Of a stretch of 64,000 nucleotides of DNA, positions 43,857-52,871 are shown in pieces. Source of the DNA: Lewinellaceae bacterium SD302 (GTDB lineage: Bacteria > Bacteroidota > Bacteroidia > Chitinophagales > Saprospiraceae); assembly GCA_002591745.1 (NCBI GenBank), contig PDLQ01000009.1:62001-126000 (forward strand), in the 5' to 3' direction. Under the pieces are notes generated by a model, which had not been told where the DNA came from, did no database searches, and saw only the letters and a list, made by a program, of their open reading frames with translations. Numbering within the stretch: the stretch's first letter is position 1; each line of letters starts with the position of its first letter. Made by a program: the position numbers and the translations under genes.

Positions 43857-46505
43857 CTATTGCTTCACGAAGCGTTGCGGACGCTGCTCGCCGTTTACGT
43901 TTACCATCAGGTAGTAAACGCCGGGCTTGAGGTCAGCTACATTGATGGCCGTTTGGTCAGCATCTACTTTCAGCGTGCTGACTACCTGGCCGGTAGCATT
44001 CACTATGCGGATCACACTCATCATCTCGCCAGAGCGTACCTGAAGCATATCGGTAGCCGGGTTCGGGAAGAGGAGAACGTCGTTGTCCAAAGCTTCAACA
44101 CTGCTACTTTGGTAGCCAATATCCTCCAAGCTAACGGTTGGAGTAACACCGGTTTCCAGTTCAGTGATGGTCATCGTTGGAGCATCCGGATCGATCAGCG
44201 CACCAGTTACACCGGTAATGGTGATGGCATCCATGTAAATCTGGTCGCCATTGGCACTGGCGTCACACTGGAAGCGGAAGCTGGTGTTGCTACCCAACTG
44301 ACTGCCCGTCAGCGTCACCGTAGAGGTGTAGTAGGTATTGTTGTTGAAATTCGTTCCGGCGGCGTAGGCGGCCACGGTCTGCCAGCTACCACTACCCTGG
44401 CGAATCCGGAACCAGAAGTCCTCACCGTTCTCCATACTGTAAGGGTAGAAGAAGAAAGTTACTTCCACAGCATCGTAGCCGGAGATATTGTAACCGCTGG
44501 TGCTCATGGATGAAGCATTACCGGAATTGTCGCGCAGGCGGATGCTGTAGTTGCCTTCGTAGGAGCGGCTATCGTTGTCGCGGTAACAGTCGCTACCACC
44601 GTCTTGCCAGCCATCCCAGCCGGTTTCAAAGTAAGAACCGAGGATTTCAGTCGTACCGCTGGGTTGACATGGGATACAGTCAGGGCCACCACAGTCTACT
44701 CCGGTCTCCTGACCGTTCTGGATACCGTCATTACAGCTGTAGCACGGAGCACAGGGTCCACCACAATCGATACCTTCTTCGCCCTGGTTCTGGATACCAT
44801 CATTACAGGTTGGGGCCGGGCCGCCACCGAGACAGAAGTTGGTCGTCTCACTGGAACCGAACTGGCCGCCGGAAGCGAGCGTCGTGCCGCCAGAGGATAC
44901 GTTGTAGTTACCCACACCATAAGAACAGCAAATACCGTCACCGTAGCTGTCGTTGATCCGGAAGTCGAAGCAACCGTCTACGATACATACCGTTTCGCTG
45001 TACTGGGTATTGGAAGAAGCGTAAGGACCACCGCTGGCCACTACGCTGCCGCTACTGTTGGTGATCGTCCAGGTAGTTTCGCCGGGGTAATTGTCGGTCA
45101 GAATAGCAACGACAACCTCGTTATCGGTACACGGTACCGGACAAGGGTCACAGTCGCCACCACAGTCCACGCCGGTTTCGTTACCGTTCTGGATACCGTC
45201 GAAACAGTTAGGACCAACCGCACCACAAGGAGAGGTACAGTTTGAGTTAGCGATGGTGTTGCGGACCACGTTACCTGGCTGAGGGCCGAAGCCCTGAGTG
45301 AAGTCGATACCCGTAGTCAGGTGACAATAGCTCATGATGGTACCACCGGAAGATGGGCTACCGGGTAGTGAACAGGATCCTTCCGTCTGGCCGGCACAGC
45401 CGTCGATGGCCGTATTGTTGCCGTTCCACACACAAGCGTGGGTGTGGCGAGAGCCGATCAGGTGACCCATTTCGTGGGTAACAACCATTACGGAGAAAGA
45501 GTAAACCGGTACTTGGCTGTAGCTGCTGCTGATGCTGCTGAAACACTTACTGTTATCCGGATTGGAGTTACAGATTCCGGAGAAACCGGCGGCTATACCA
45601 CCACTGGCCTGGTAAGAAACAAGGTGAGCCAGGTCGCCGTTGAAGCTGCCAGTAGCGTTCTGGAAGTCAGAAAGCATTCCGGAAGAAGAACTGCTGCTGT
45701 AGGGAGAAGTGCTCGACCAGGCAAACATTTCGGAAATCTGCATGGCCAGGTTTTCGTTGGCGTACAGAGTAATGGACTCGTTGAAGAGACCAGTTACGTA
45801 GTTGACCGCGTTGGTAACGCCGCCTTTCTGAACGACGATGTCATTGTCGACTTCCACATAAACGCGGATACAGTCACCTACGTCTTCGGCATTAGTCGGC
45901 TCGGCCAGTTCTTCGGCGCTGTAGCCGCGGCCGTCGTCTTCGGTACCACAGTCCAGGTCGAAAGACATGTTGTTATCATTGTAGATGATGTGGGTCAGCT
46001 TGTCGCTACCCTCCAGCAAACCAACCACGAAGTTCCCTTCGCTGGTGCTGATTACCCCGTGCAATTCATTATCGAATACACTGAGGGCGACCAAAGAGGT
46101 CGGGTCGTCGAGCAAGGTACCGTAGTAGTAAAGTCCCGGTTGGTAGTCCACTACCCCGCCCTCGGAGTCGCGCAGCACGAAATCATCGGCTAATACCTGG
46201 TTGGGAATCAGGGCGAGTTGTTTGTCGCCCAGGCCTGGAAGCTGGAGGCTGAGTTCCAGGTATTCCGGAGCGGCCTTTTGCAGGTCGCGGATACCCGACA
46301 GATCGGGGGTGAAGAGAATACCTTCGGTGATGTTGGCAGTGGTTACGTTCTCAGACTGCAAATTGGTGTTGTAGTCTTTGGCAATAGTGAAAGCCTCCTG
46401 GGCTTTTTTAGCTCCGGCCTTTTGAATTTTGGCGGAGATGGCCCCTTGGCCAAAAGCCAGCATTGGGCATAAGAGTAACAAGAATAGTAGATTGGCTATT
46501 CGCAT
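43857..46505 (-). CDS. Secreted M12-type zinc metalloprotease with T9SS type A sorting domain
   Basis: 882 residues with signal peptide (1-19). Propeptide-like region to about 205, then a reprolysin-type catalytic domain: HEMGHLIGSRHTH (H344, E345, H348, H354) and Met-turn IMSYC (390-394). Three cysteine-rich modules follow (CxDGIQNGxETGVDCGG type, at about 437, 575 and 592), then a galactose-binding-like or MAM-like domain, and the type A sorting domain (about 800-882, VLLFPNPATDMLQV, GVYYLMV). Secreted through the T9SS, it should degrade proteins outside the cell. The linker before the sorting domain reads GYQSSSV and includes a GCTACTTTG motif. Confidence 0.93.
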   Translation of the reverse strand: MRIANLLFLLLLCPMLAFGQGAISAKIQKAGAKKAQEAFTIAKDYNTNLQSENVTTANITEGILFTPDLSGIRDLQKAAPEYLELSLQLPGLGDKQLALIPNQVLADDFVLRDSEGGVVDYQPGLYYYGTLLDDPTSLVALSVFDNELHGVISTSEGNFVVGLLEGSDKLTHIIYNDNNMSFDLDCGTEDDGRGYSAEELAEPTNAEDVGDCIRVYVEVDNDIVVQKGGVTNAVNYVTGLFNESITLYANENLAMQISEMFAWSSTSPYSSSSSSGMLSDFQNATGSFNGDLAHLVSYQASGGIAAGFSGICNSNPDNSKCFSSISSSYSQVPVYSFSVMVVTHEMGHLIGSRHTHACVWNGNNTAIDGCAGQTEGSCSLPGSPSSGGTIMSYCHLTTGIDFTQGFGPQPGNVVRNTIANSNCTSPCGAVGPNCFDGIQNGNETGVDCGGDCDPCPVPCTDNEVVVAILTDNYPGETTWTITNSSGSVVASGGPYASSNTQYSETVCIVDGCFDFRINDSYGDGICCSYGVGNYNVSSGGTTLASGGQFGSSETTNFCLGGGPAPTCNDGIQNQGEEGIDCGGPCAPCYSCNDGIQNGQETGVDCGGPDCIPCQPSGTTEILGSYFETGWDGWQDGGSDCYRDNDSRSYEGNYSIRLRDNSGNASSMSTSGYNISGYDAVEVTFFFYPYSMENGEDFWFRIRQGSGSWQTVAAYAAGTNFNNNTYYTSTVTLTGSQLGSNTSFRFQCDASANGDQIYMDAITITGVTGALIDPDAPTMTITELETGVTPTVSLEDIGYQSSSVEALDNDVLLFPNPATDMLQVRSGEMMSVIRIVNATGQVVSTLKVDADQTAINVADLKPGVYYLMVNVNGEQRPQRFVKQ

Positions 46506-46776
46506 ATGGCAGTTCTAGTTTAGCGTTATTATGAAAAATATGTGATAATTATATTCGCTGAGAATCCAGTAAAATAATTCAAGTTCGACGTGAATCTAGG
46601 AAATTTGTTCGATACCCTGTTAATGCATTTTAAACAAATGTAAAAATTAGCTGTTCGAGTCATTTTTACACTAATTTCTCATTTCAACCAAATAATATTT
46701 GGACCAAACCAATCCGCTCAGGCCCGCAATATTTGTTACTTAAAAAAATCCACCGCCATTCTTTTTAAATTTGTGC

Positions 46777-47508
46777 ATGGCTACCCGAAATAAACTGCAA
46801 AAGTTCGCCGAGCTGTTACGTATGCCCAATGTATACGAATGCTTCGATTTCATGGATCCTGAGCTTACCGGCCTAAATGGCACGATAGTCGATCTGAAAG
46901 GACGCTGGGCCGAAAAGCACTTTGGTAATCAACACCCCATCACCCTGGAATTAGCCTGTGGCCGGGGAGAGTACACCGTTGATCTGGCACGGCAGTACCC
47001 TGATCGTAATTTCATCGGCGTAGATATTAAAGGAGCCCGTATCTGGAAAGGAGCCGGTATCGCCCTGGAAGAAAAACTGGACAATGCTGCTTTTTTACGT
47101 ACCCGCATCGAAGCTATCCAACAATTTTTCGCAGCAGGTGAAGTAGCTGAGATTTGGATAACTTTTCCCGATCCCTTTCGCAAAAAAGCCAATCGCCGCC
47201 TCACCGCTCCCCTATTCCTGGAGCGTTACCAACGCATCCTCGCACCGGGCGGCAAAATTCACCTGAAGACGGACAGCCGGGAACTGCACGACTGGTCTAA
47301 AGACATCCTGGCCAGCCAGCCGGCGGTCACCATGGAGTACGTCGACCACGATATCTACGCCAAGCCACTGCCGCTACCCGAGCTGGCCACCGAAACCTAT
47401 TACGAGCGGATGCACAAAAATCTGGGAAAGACGATCACCTACCTGCGCTTCACCATCGATCCTGATGGAAAGATCGAGCCGAGAAGACCTTTTGAAACGG
47501 ATTTCTGA
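46777..47508 (+). CDS. trmB: tRNA (guanosine(46)-N7)-methyltransferase
   Basis: 243 residues from the ATG at 46777; a TTG two codons earlier is less likely. SAM-binding motif LELACGRGEYTVDLA (about 56-70), FIGVDIKGARIWKG, and the TrmB signature ITFPDPFRKKANRRLT with TDSRELHDW further on. It methylates G46 of the tRNA variable loop. Stand-alone gene. Confidence 0.95.
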   Translation: MATRNKLQKFAELLRMPNVYECFDFMDPELTGLNGTIVDLKGRWAEKHFGNQHPITLELACGRGEYTVDLARQYPDRNFIGVDIKGARIWKGAGIALEEKLDNAAFLRTRIEAIQQFFAAGEVAEIWITFPDPFRKKANRRLTAPLFLERYQRILAPGGKIHLKTDSRELHDWSKDILASQPAVTMEYVDHDIYAKPLPLPELATETYYERMHKNLGKTITYLRFTIDPDGKIEPRRPFETDF

Positions 47509-47750
47509 TTTTTTGGCTGACAAACCCGCTTGGCTAGACGCCAGGTCGGACGGGGTAGCAGCGCTCAATGATCGAAGAGGGCAGGTTGGAAGCTAGAAGT
47601 GAAGTTTATTGATATTAACTTTCAACTACTCTTTCCTTCGGTTTTTCAGCCTCTCGCCATTCAAATAACCTTGCTACTTTGTAGACCAAAGATAAACCAA
47701 AGCTGATCTCCCCGATCCAAGTCAGGACCTTTGCCGTAAATACCCCTCAT

Positions 47751-49133
47751 ATGCTTCGTCGTATTCTTGTCGTAATGTCTTTACCCCTAGCTTGTTTTCT
47801 AATGTCTAGCACCATCGACCTGAACGACCTATTCAACTACGCTGATCAACCCATCCCCGAATATATTCAACGAGACAATACGGTAGACAATGCAATTACC
47901 GATGCCGGTGCTACGCTGGGCAGGGTCCTTTTCTATGATAAAAACCTCTCCGCCAACCTAAGTGTGAGCTGCTCCAGCTGCCACCTACAAACGTTTGGCT
48001 TCGGCGACCCACTGGTACAAAGTATTGGGTTTGACGGAGGACTCACCGGTCGCCACAGTATGCGGCTGATCAACACTCGTTTCGGGACCGAGGGGCGTTT
48101 CTTCTGGGATAAGCGTGCCAACTCCTTAGAGGAACAAGTAACCCGCCCCATTCAGGATCACATTGAAATGGGTTTCAGCGGCGCCGAGGGCACCCTTGAC
48201 TTCGACGATCTGATCGAAAGGCTGGAAGGATTAACCTACTACCAGGACCTTTTTACTTTCGTTTACGGAGATGCGGAAGTTACCGAAGAGAGGATACAGC
48301 TTGCTTTGGCGCAATTCATTCGTAGCATCCAGTCGTTTGATTCCCGCTTTGACGAGGGCCGTGCCCAGGCTAACAATAACGCCCAGCCTTTTGCGAATTT
48401 CACTCCCCAGGAAAACCTGGGAAAGCAATTGTTTCTGGCTCCTACCCAAAACGGCGGCGGCGGTTGCGCCAACTGTCACCAACCACCAGAATTTTCAATC
48501 AACAACAACTCCCGTAACAACGGTATTATCGGCGTAATCGGTAGTGACGACGAAACTGACCTTAGCAATACCCGTGCGCCCTCCCTGCGCGATTTGGTTA
48601 ATCCGATGGGCGTACTCAACGGCCCTCTAATGCACACCGGTGAATTCAACAGCCTATTGGAAGTTATCGAGCATTACGACAATGGCATCGAACTCAACGA
48701 AGAAATAGACAATCGCCTGCTTGGCCCCGATGGTGCGCCCCAGCAACTCGGATTCACGACCAATGAAAAAGCCGCTTTGGTTGCTTTCCTCGAAAGCTTA
48801 ACCGGTACAACCGTTTACTCTGACGAGCGCTGGAGCGACCCCTTCGGCCCTAATGGCGAGCTGGACGTACTGAGTGGCCCGGTAGCCAACGAGGAGCCGG
48901 CTATTGATAACGACGACTTGGTTGTTTTCCCGAACCCGGCCAGCGATCAACTCAATATCCGGGTAGAAGGGGAGTACCGGGCCTATCTTATGGATGCCAA
49001 CGGTCGCCAGCTGCGACAACAATGGTTCCGTGGGCAGACAGTCATTGATGTTTCCGACCTCTCTGCTGGTTTGTATTTGCTACGCTGTGAAGGAGATAAC
49101 GGGGATTTGGTAAAGCGGGTAGTGCTTCAATAG
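47751..49133 (+). CDS. Di-heme cytochrome c peroxidase (MauG/CcpA type) with T9SS type A sorting domain
   Basis: 460 residues with signal peptide (about 1-20). Two heme c sites: CSSCH (C74, C77, H78) and CANCH (C239, C242, H243). MauG-like landmarks are LGRVLFYDKNLSANLSVSC, FWDKRANSLEEQVTRPIQ and RAPSLRDLVNPMGVLNGPLM. The enzyme would reduce H2O2 or oxidise a partner protein. Residues about 385-460 (VVFPNPASDQLNI, AGLYLLRCEG) are a T9SS domain, which sends this periplasmic-type enzyme to the cell surface. A GCTACTTTG motif is 70 bp upstream, pointing at the gene. Confidence 0.93.
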   Translation: MLRRILVVMSLPLACFLMSSTIDLNDLFNYADQPIPEYIQRDNTVDNAITDAGATLGRVLFYDKNLSANLSVSCSSCHLQTFGFGDPLVQSIGFDGGLTGRHSMRLINTRFGTEGRFFWDKRANSLEEQVTRPIQDHIEMGFSGAEGTLDFDDLIERLEGLTYYQDLFTFVYGDAEVTEERIQLALAQFIRSIQSFDSRFDEGRAQANNNAQPFANFTPQENLGKQLFLAPTQNGGGGCANCHQPPEFSINNNSRNNGIIGVIGSDDETDLSNTRAPSLRDLVNPMGVLNGPLMHTGEFNSLLEVIEHYDNGIELNEEIDNRLLGPDGAPQQLGFTTNEKAALVAFLESLTGTTVYSDERWSDPFGPNGELDVLSGPVANEEPAIDNDDLVVFPNPASDQLNIRVEGEYRAYLMDANGRQLRQQWFRGQTVIDVSDLSAGLYLLRCEGDNGDLVKRVVLQ

Positions 49134-49195
49134 CTTTCCCCAAAGCTCCTAAGAGGACTCGCGCATATATAAACTCAATCAATACCCACGCTCGT

Positions 49196-49226
49196 TTGCA
49201 AGGCTCCCAAATAAATCGTACCTTTG
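49196..49226 (+). promoter_or_regulatory. Bacteroidota promoter TTG-N20-TACCTTTG
   Basis: TTG at 49196-49198 and TACCTTTG at 49219-49226 with a 20-nt spacer fit the known consensus for the primary sigma factor of this phylum. It would give a leader of more than 200 nt before the helicase start. Confidence 0.7.
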
Positions 49227-49264
49227 TGCCGAATTTAAACTAAGCCTGGTTTCAGGCTGGTATA

Positions 49265-49300
49265 AGAGTGACGGCAGCGACAGTTTACCGTCTCCACTCT
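49265..49300 (+). other. Stem-loop in the helicase leader
   Basis: AGAGTG-ACGG (49265-49273) pairs with CCGTctCACTCT (49289-49300), a leader stem within the ~220-nt 5' untranslated region. Cold-shock RNA helicase genes in other bacteria have long structured leaders. Confidence 0.4.
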
Positions 49301-49447
49301 AACTTAACGGGTGATTTTTCCCGGACACAATCAGGACGCAACCTTTCGGTTAGGCGTTTTATTCCATCGAGCCGCTTTCGGCAACTTTGTGGTGTCCATT
49401 TTCACTCGATTGATCATCGCGGGGGTTGCTCCGCACAATCCGGTGAA

Positions 49448-51187
49448 ATGGATAATTTTAAAGACAGCGGCCTCGGCGAGGCCGTATTGAAAGCTGTTGC
49501 CGATCTCGGTTATGAATCTCCCACTCCTGTACAGGCGCAGACACTGCCACTGACTTTGGCGGAAGGCAACCGTGACCTCATTGCCCTGGCCCGCACGGGT
49601 ACTGGTAAAACAGCTGGCTTCGGCCTTCCATTGGTTGATGGTGTAGACCCGGAGACCGAAGGTGTTCAGGCCCTGATCCTCTGCCCTACCCGCGAACTTT
49701 GCTTGCAAATTGCCCGAGATTTGGGCGACTTTGCCAAATACCGCAAAGACGTGAACGTAACCGCCGTTTACGGTGGCTCCAATATCATGGATCAGATCCG
49801 CGCCATCCGTAATGGTGCCAACATTGTAGTAGGTACCCCGGGCCGTACACTGGACCTGATTAACCGCAAGAAGCTGAAAGTAGACAACATCCGCCGCCTC
49901 GTCCTTGACGAAGCTGACGAGATGCTAAACATGGGTTTCCAGGAAGAACTGGACGCCATCCTGAGTGCGACGCCAGACGATAAGCAAACCTTACTTTTCA
50001 GTGCGACCATGCCCAAAGAGGCCCGGCAGATTTCTGAAAAATACATGACCGATCCAAACGAGATCAGCGCCGGACACTCCGATGCCGGTGTCTCCAAGAT
50101 TGATCATAAGTTTTTCAAGGTCCGCTCCTCCGAACGCTTCCGCCTGCTGAAGATGCTCATCGAAATGGATCCGGACATGTACGGAGTCATCTTCTGCCGT
50201 ACCCGCCGCGAGGTGGACGGTATTGCCGATGACCTGCGTACTGCTGGCCTTAACGCCGGTGCGCTACACGGTGATATGAGCCAAGCCGCTCGTGACGACG
50301 TGATGCGTCGCTTCCGCCGTAAGCAATACAGCCTGCTGGTGGCTACCGATGTTGCCGCCCGCGGACTGGACGTGAAAGAGCTCACCCACGTCATCAATTA
50401 CAACCTGCCAGACGCTCCCGAAGTTTATATCCATCGCAGTGGCCGGACCGGTCGTGCCGGCAGTGAAGGCCTGGCCTTTAGTCTGGTAACCGGTCGCGAA
50501 ATGCGCAAACTTCGCGCCATTGAGAAGTACGGTAAGATCACTTTTGAGGAAGGTGAATTGCCTACCCCGGATAAAGTCTACGAAATGCAGGTGCTGCGCT
50601 ACCTCGAGAAAGTGGAAGGCACCAGCGTAGAAGATCCCAAATTGCAGAAGCTGCTGGAATCTACCGTTTTCGATCGCCTCAAAGACCTGAGCCGTGAAGA
50701 GTTGATCTCCAAGTTCCTCGGAACCGCTTTGCACAGTCTGAGTAGCCGCTACCAGGATGCTACACCTTTCCAACAGGAACGTGAACGCCCCGAGCGCGAA
50801 AAGAAAAGCCGCGACCGCAACATCGATTATACCCGCCTTTGCATTCGTGCCGGCAAGGCCCATGGTATGAATCCGGCCCAGCTCATCGGTATGCTAAACC
50901 GTCGGGTGCCCAAAAAACGAGTTGCGATCGGCAAGGTGGATGTACAGCGTAATCTCACTTTCTTCGACGTAGATACCAAAGAATCTAATGCCGTAGTGAG
51001 CGCCCTGACCGGCGTAGTTGACAAAGGTGTTGCCCTGGAAGTACAAGTGTACGGCCCAGGTGAAGCAGCCGGACGATCTGGTGGAGGCGGTGGAGGCTTC
51101 AAGAAGAAATTCAATAAAGGAGGTAAGAAGGATAACTTCAAAAAAGAGTACGGCTTCAAGAAGAAAAAACACCGTAAAGGGGTTTAA
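49448..51187 (+). CDS. DEAD-box RNA helicase with DbpA RNA-binding domain
   Basis: 579 residues from the ATG at 49448; it starts the Q-motif region DSGLGEAVLKAVADLGYESP. Motifs: ARTGTGKT (48-55), PTRELCLQ, GTPGRTLDL, LDEADEML, SATMP, and RSGRTGRAG. Residues about 455-525 (DYTRLCIRAGKAHGMNPAQL, RNLTFFDVD) are a DbpA / CsdA-type RRM. The end is a Gly-rich and Lys-rich tail. Such DeaD / CsdA proteins open RNA structures in ribosome assembly and mRNA decay, especially in the cold. Strong terminator after the gene. Confidence 0.95.
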   Translation: MDNFKDSGLGEAVLKAVADLGYESPTPVQAQTLPLTLAEGNRDLIALARTGTGKTAGFGLPLVDGVDPETEGVQALILCPTRELCLQIARDLGDFAKYRKDVNVTAVYGGSNIMDQIRAIRNGANIVVGTPGRTLDLINRKKLKVDNIRRLVLDEADEMLNMGFQEELDAILSATPDDKQTLLFSATMPKEARQISEKYMTDPNEISAGHSDAGVSKIDHKFFKVRSSERFRLLKMLIEMDPDMYGVIFCRTRREVDGIADDLRTAGLNAGALHGDMSQAARDDVMRRFRRKQYSLLVATDVAARGLDVKELTHVINYNLPDAPEVYIHRSGRTGRAGSEGLAFSLVTGREMRKLRAIEKYGKITFEEGELPTPDKVYEMQVLRYLEKVEGTSVEDPKLQKLLESTVFDRLKDLSREELISKFLGTALHSLSSRYQDATPFQQERERPEREKKSRDRNIDYTRLCIRAGKAHGMNPAQLIGMLNRRVPKKRVAIGKVDVQRNLTFFDVDTKESNAVVSALTGVVDKGVALEVQVYGPGEAAGRSGGGGGGFKKKFNKGGKKDNFKKEYGFKKKKHRKGV

Positions 51188-51235
51188 GAACCAAGTACAT
51201 TAAGAAGCACAGAGCTTCACAAAAACATTATTGCG

Positions 51236-51272
51236 ATGAGCACTAAATAATATATTTAGTGCTCATTTTTTT
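51236..51272 (+). terminator. Rho-independent terminator of the helicase gene
   Basis: ATGAGCACTAAAT (51236-51248) and ATTTAGTGCTCAT (51254-51266) are perfect 13-bp arms around AATAT, followed by seven T (51266-51272). Confidence 0.92.
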
Positions 51273-51296
51273 GGTGTTTACCCGATGTCCTTCCTG

Positions 51297-52580
51297 CTAA
51301 AACGCTGCTATAAGGCCCAGCCCTGCGTAATCTCCCCGCTCAACTGGTCCTTCCAATCCGACTTGCCGGAAGTAGTTGTTGTTTACGTTCTCCCGTTCCA
51401 GGTCACCCGGATCGCCATCGCGAAAAGTATAGTGTAGCGAGAGTGTAAGTTGTGGGTTGAAATGGTAGTTAAGCCCAATGTCGATGGCACTGTCGTTACC
51501 GGAAAAGAAGCCCATACGATCAGCCGCTTCTTGTTCATTTTGCTGGGTAGATCCATTTAACCACCAGTACATGATCGTAGGGTTCAGGCTACCTCCCTTT
51601 CTGTTATCAATATTGAATCCGGCGCGCAGGTAACCGGTGTTGCCATCCGCTACGTCGCCAGTCGCGGGATCTTCGGCCCGGAGATAATGCATATCTCCGT
51701 CAAAATGAAACTGATTGCGGTTGAAAAGGAAATCACCTCCATACGCCCGGGCTGCGTATGAATTTGCGGTGGATCCTCGCTGAGCGGCAGAAATTGCAAA
51801 GGTCCAGCCATTGCGCCGGCCAAAGTAATTGACTTTATGGCTTGTGGAATAGTTATCCCATTCCGGATCGGCAACGTGTATGGCAATGCGGCCGGTTACC
51901 AAGGGCTTAAATTCAACGCTTGGCTCAAGCAAAGTTCCTACGTATCGAAACATACCAAAGTCATAGCTGACGTGAGTGTAATTCTTTGGTCCGCCAGTCA
52001 TGCCGCCCAGATTAAAGCCTACTGCCCGCCCCGGCCCCGTACCGACCAGGTGACGCCGTAAATAATTCTGCGACCAGGCTTTTTCAAAAGAAGGAACCGC
52101 CAGTGCCGGCGTCATGCTTTCCCGGCCAATATTCGGAACCATGTAGCCGCTAGTGATGTGAAGAGCGTCGGATTTACTACTCAGTCGCCATTGCACGAAG
52201 GCATTCCAGATCCGGAAACGCGGAGAGGCCCCATTATTATTTCCCGCCTCGGTACTGGAAAAAAGGTCGCGCCCAACGAAATCCACGGCTGCAGTCACGT
52301 TAAACCTCAATCCGGAATAGGGCTCGCCTTTAATTGTGAACCGGCTGCGGCGAAATTGCAGGTCCAGTCGATCGTCTACGTCACCAAAGCGACCGGTTTC
52401 CGGATCAATCGCTTTGAAACCGTTACTGTAGGCAGCCCACAACTGAACTCCTGCGGAAAACTGAATCTTATATTCAGCCAGTTTCTTAGCCAGATAAGAG
52501 GTATCGGATTGAGCGGCTAAACTGCAAGCCAGCAGCAAAAGAGTACATAAGAACGTTAAACGGACGTAGCGCTTAAACAT
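51297..52580 (-). CDS. Outer-membrane porin, phosphate-selective (OprO/OprP-like)
   Basis: 427 residues from the ATG at 52578-52580, which starts the signal peptide (LTFLCTLLLLACSLAAQ). The remainder is a beta-barrel pattern with LDLQFRRSRFTIKGEPYSGL (as in the phosphate-selective porin family), VNYFGRRNGWTFAISAAQ, and a closing YAGLGLIAAF that ends in Phe, the outer-membrane assembly signal. Solute unknown. Convergent with the helicase. Confidence 0.85.
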   Translation of the reverse strand: MFKRYVRLTFLCTLLLLACSLAAQSDTSYLAKKLAEYKIQFSAGVQLWAAYSNGFKAIDPETGRFGDVDDRLDLQFRRSRFTIKGEPYSGLRFNVTAAVDFVGRDLFSSTEAGNNNGASPRFRIWNAFVQWRLSSKSDALHITSGYMVPNIGRESMTPALAVPSFEKAWSQNYLRRHLVGTGPGRAVGFNLGGMTGGPKNYTHVSYDFGMFRYVGTLLEPSVEFKPLVTGRIAIHVADPEWDNYSTSHKVNYFGRRNGWTFAISAAQRGSTANSYAARAYGGDFLFNRNQFHFDGDMHYLRAEDPATGDVADGNTGYLRAGFNIDNRKGGSLNPTIMYWWLNGSTQQNEQEAADRMGFFSGNDSAIDIGLNYHFNPQLTLSLHYTFRDGDPGDLERENVNNNYFRQVGLEGPVERGDYAGLGLIAAF

Positions 52581-52844
52581 GGTCGGGGATTTAGCGGGAG
52601 TAATAGTAGCCAAGCTAATTAACCAGACGCTACTATACTAATTAACGTTAGTCGGCTGGCTGGCGAAAATCAGATTTGATTAGCGGCCTTTAGATCGTTC
52701 CGTATTTAGGACTCGGATCAACGCGGATTTTCCAATTTGACGTGAACCTATGGCATTGAGCACGGCGTAGCCGATATTTGGAAATCCGCGTCCTGAATTC
52801 TACTCACGGCGAAGCCGTTATCAACTGTCTGTATTTAAAATCAG

Positions 52845-52862
52845 AGCGACCGGGAGGTCGCT
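52845..52862 (-). terminator. Hairpin after purA
   Basis: AGCGACC and GGTCGCT form a 7-bp stem with a 4-base loop, nine bases after the purA stop, followed on the minus strand by CTGATTTTAA. The same gap (52581-52871) also has an imperfect inverted repeat around GCGGATTT (52713 and 52785 area) and a small CGGC-GAA-GCCG hairpin. No gene is present. Confidence 0.55.
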
Positions 52863-52871
52863 AGCCAATTT

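Noticed and set aside
45438-46193. Long open frame antisense to the metalloprotease (251 codons)
   Set aside because: It runs opposite to a clear protease gene with HExxH and sorting domain; no start signal or domain of its own.
46766-46773. TAAATTTG as promoter of trmB
   Set aside because: It is only 3 bp before the ATG, so transcription would begin inside the gene, and no TTG is at the right distance.
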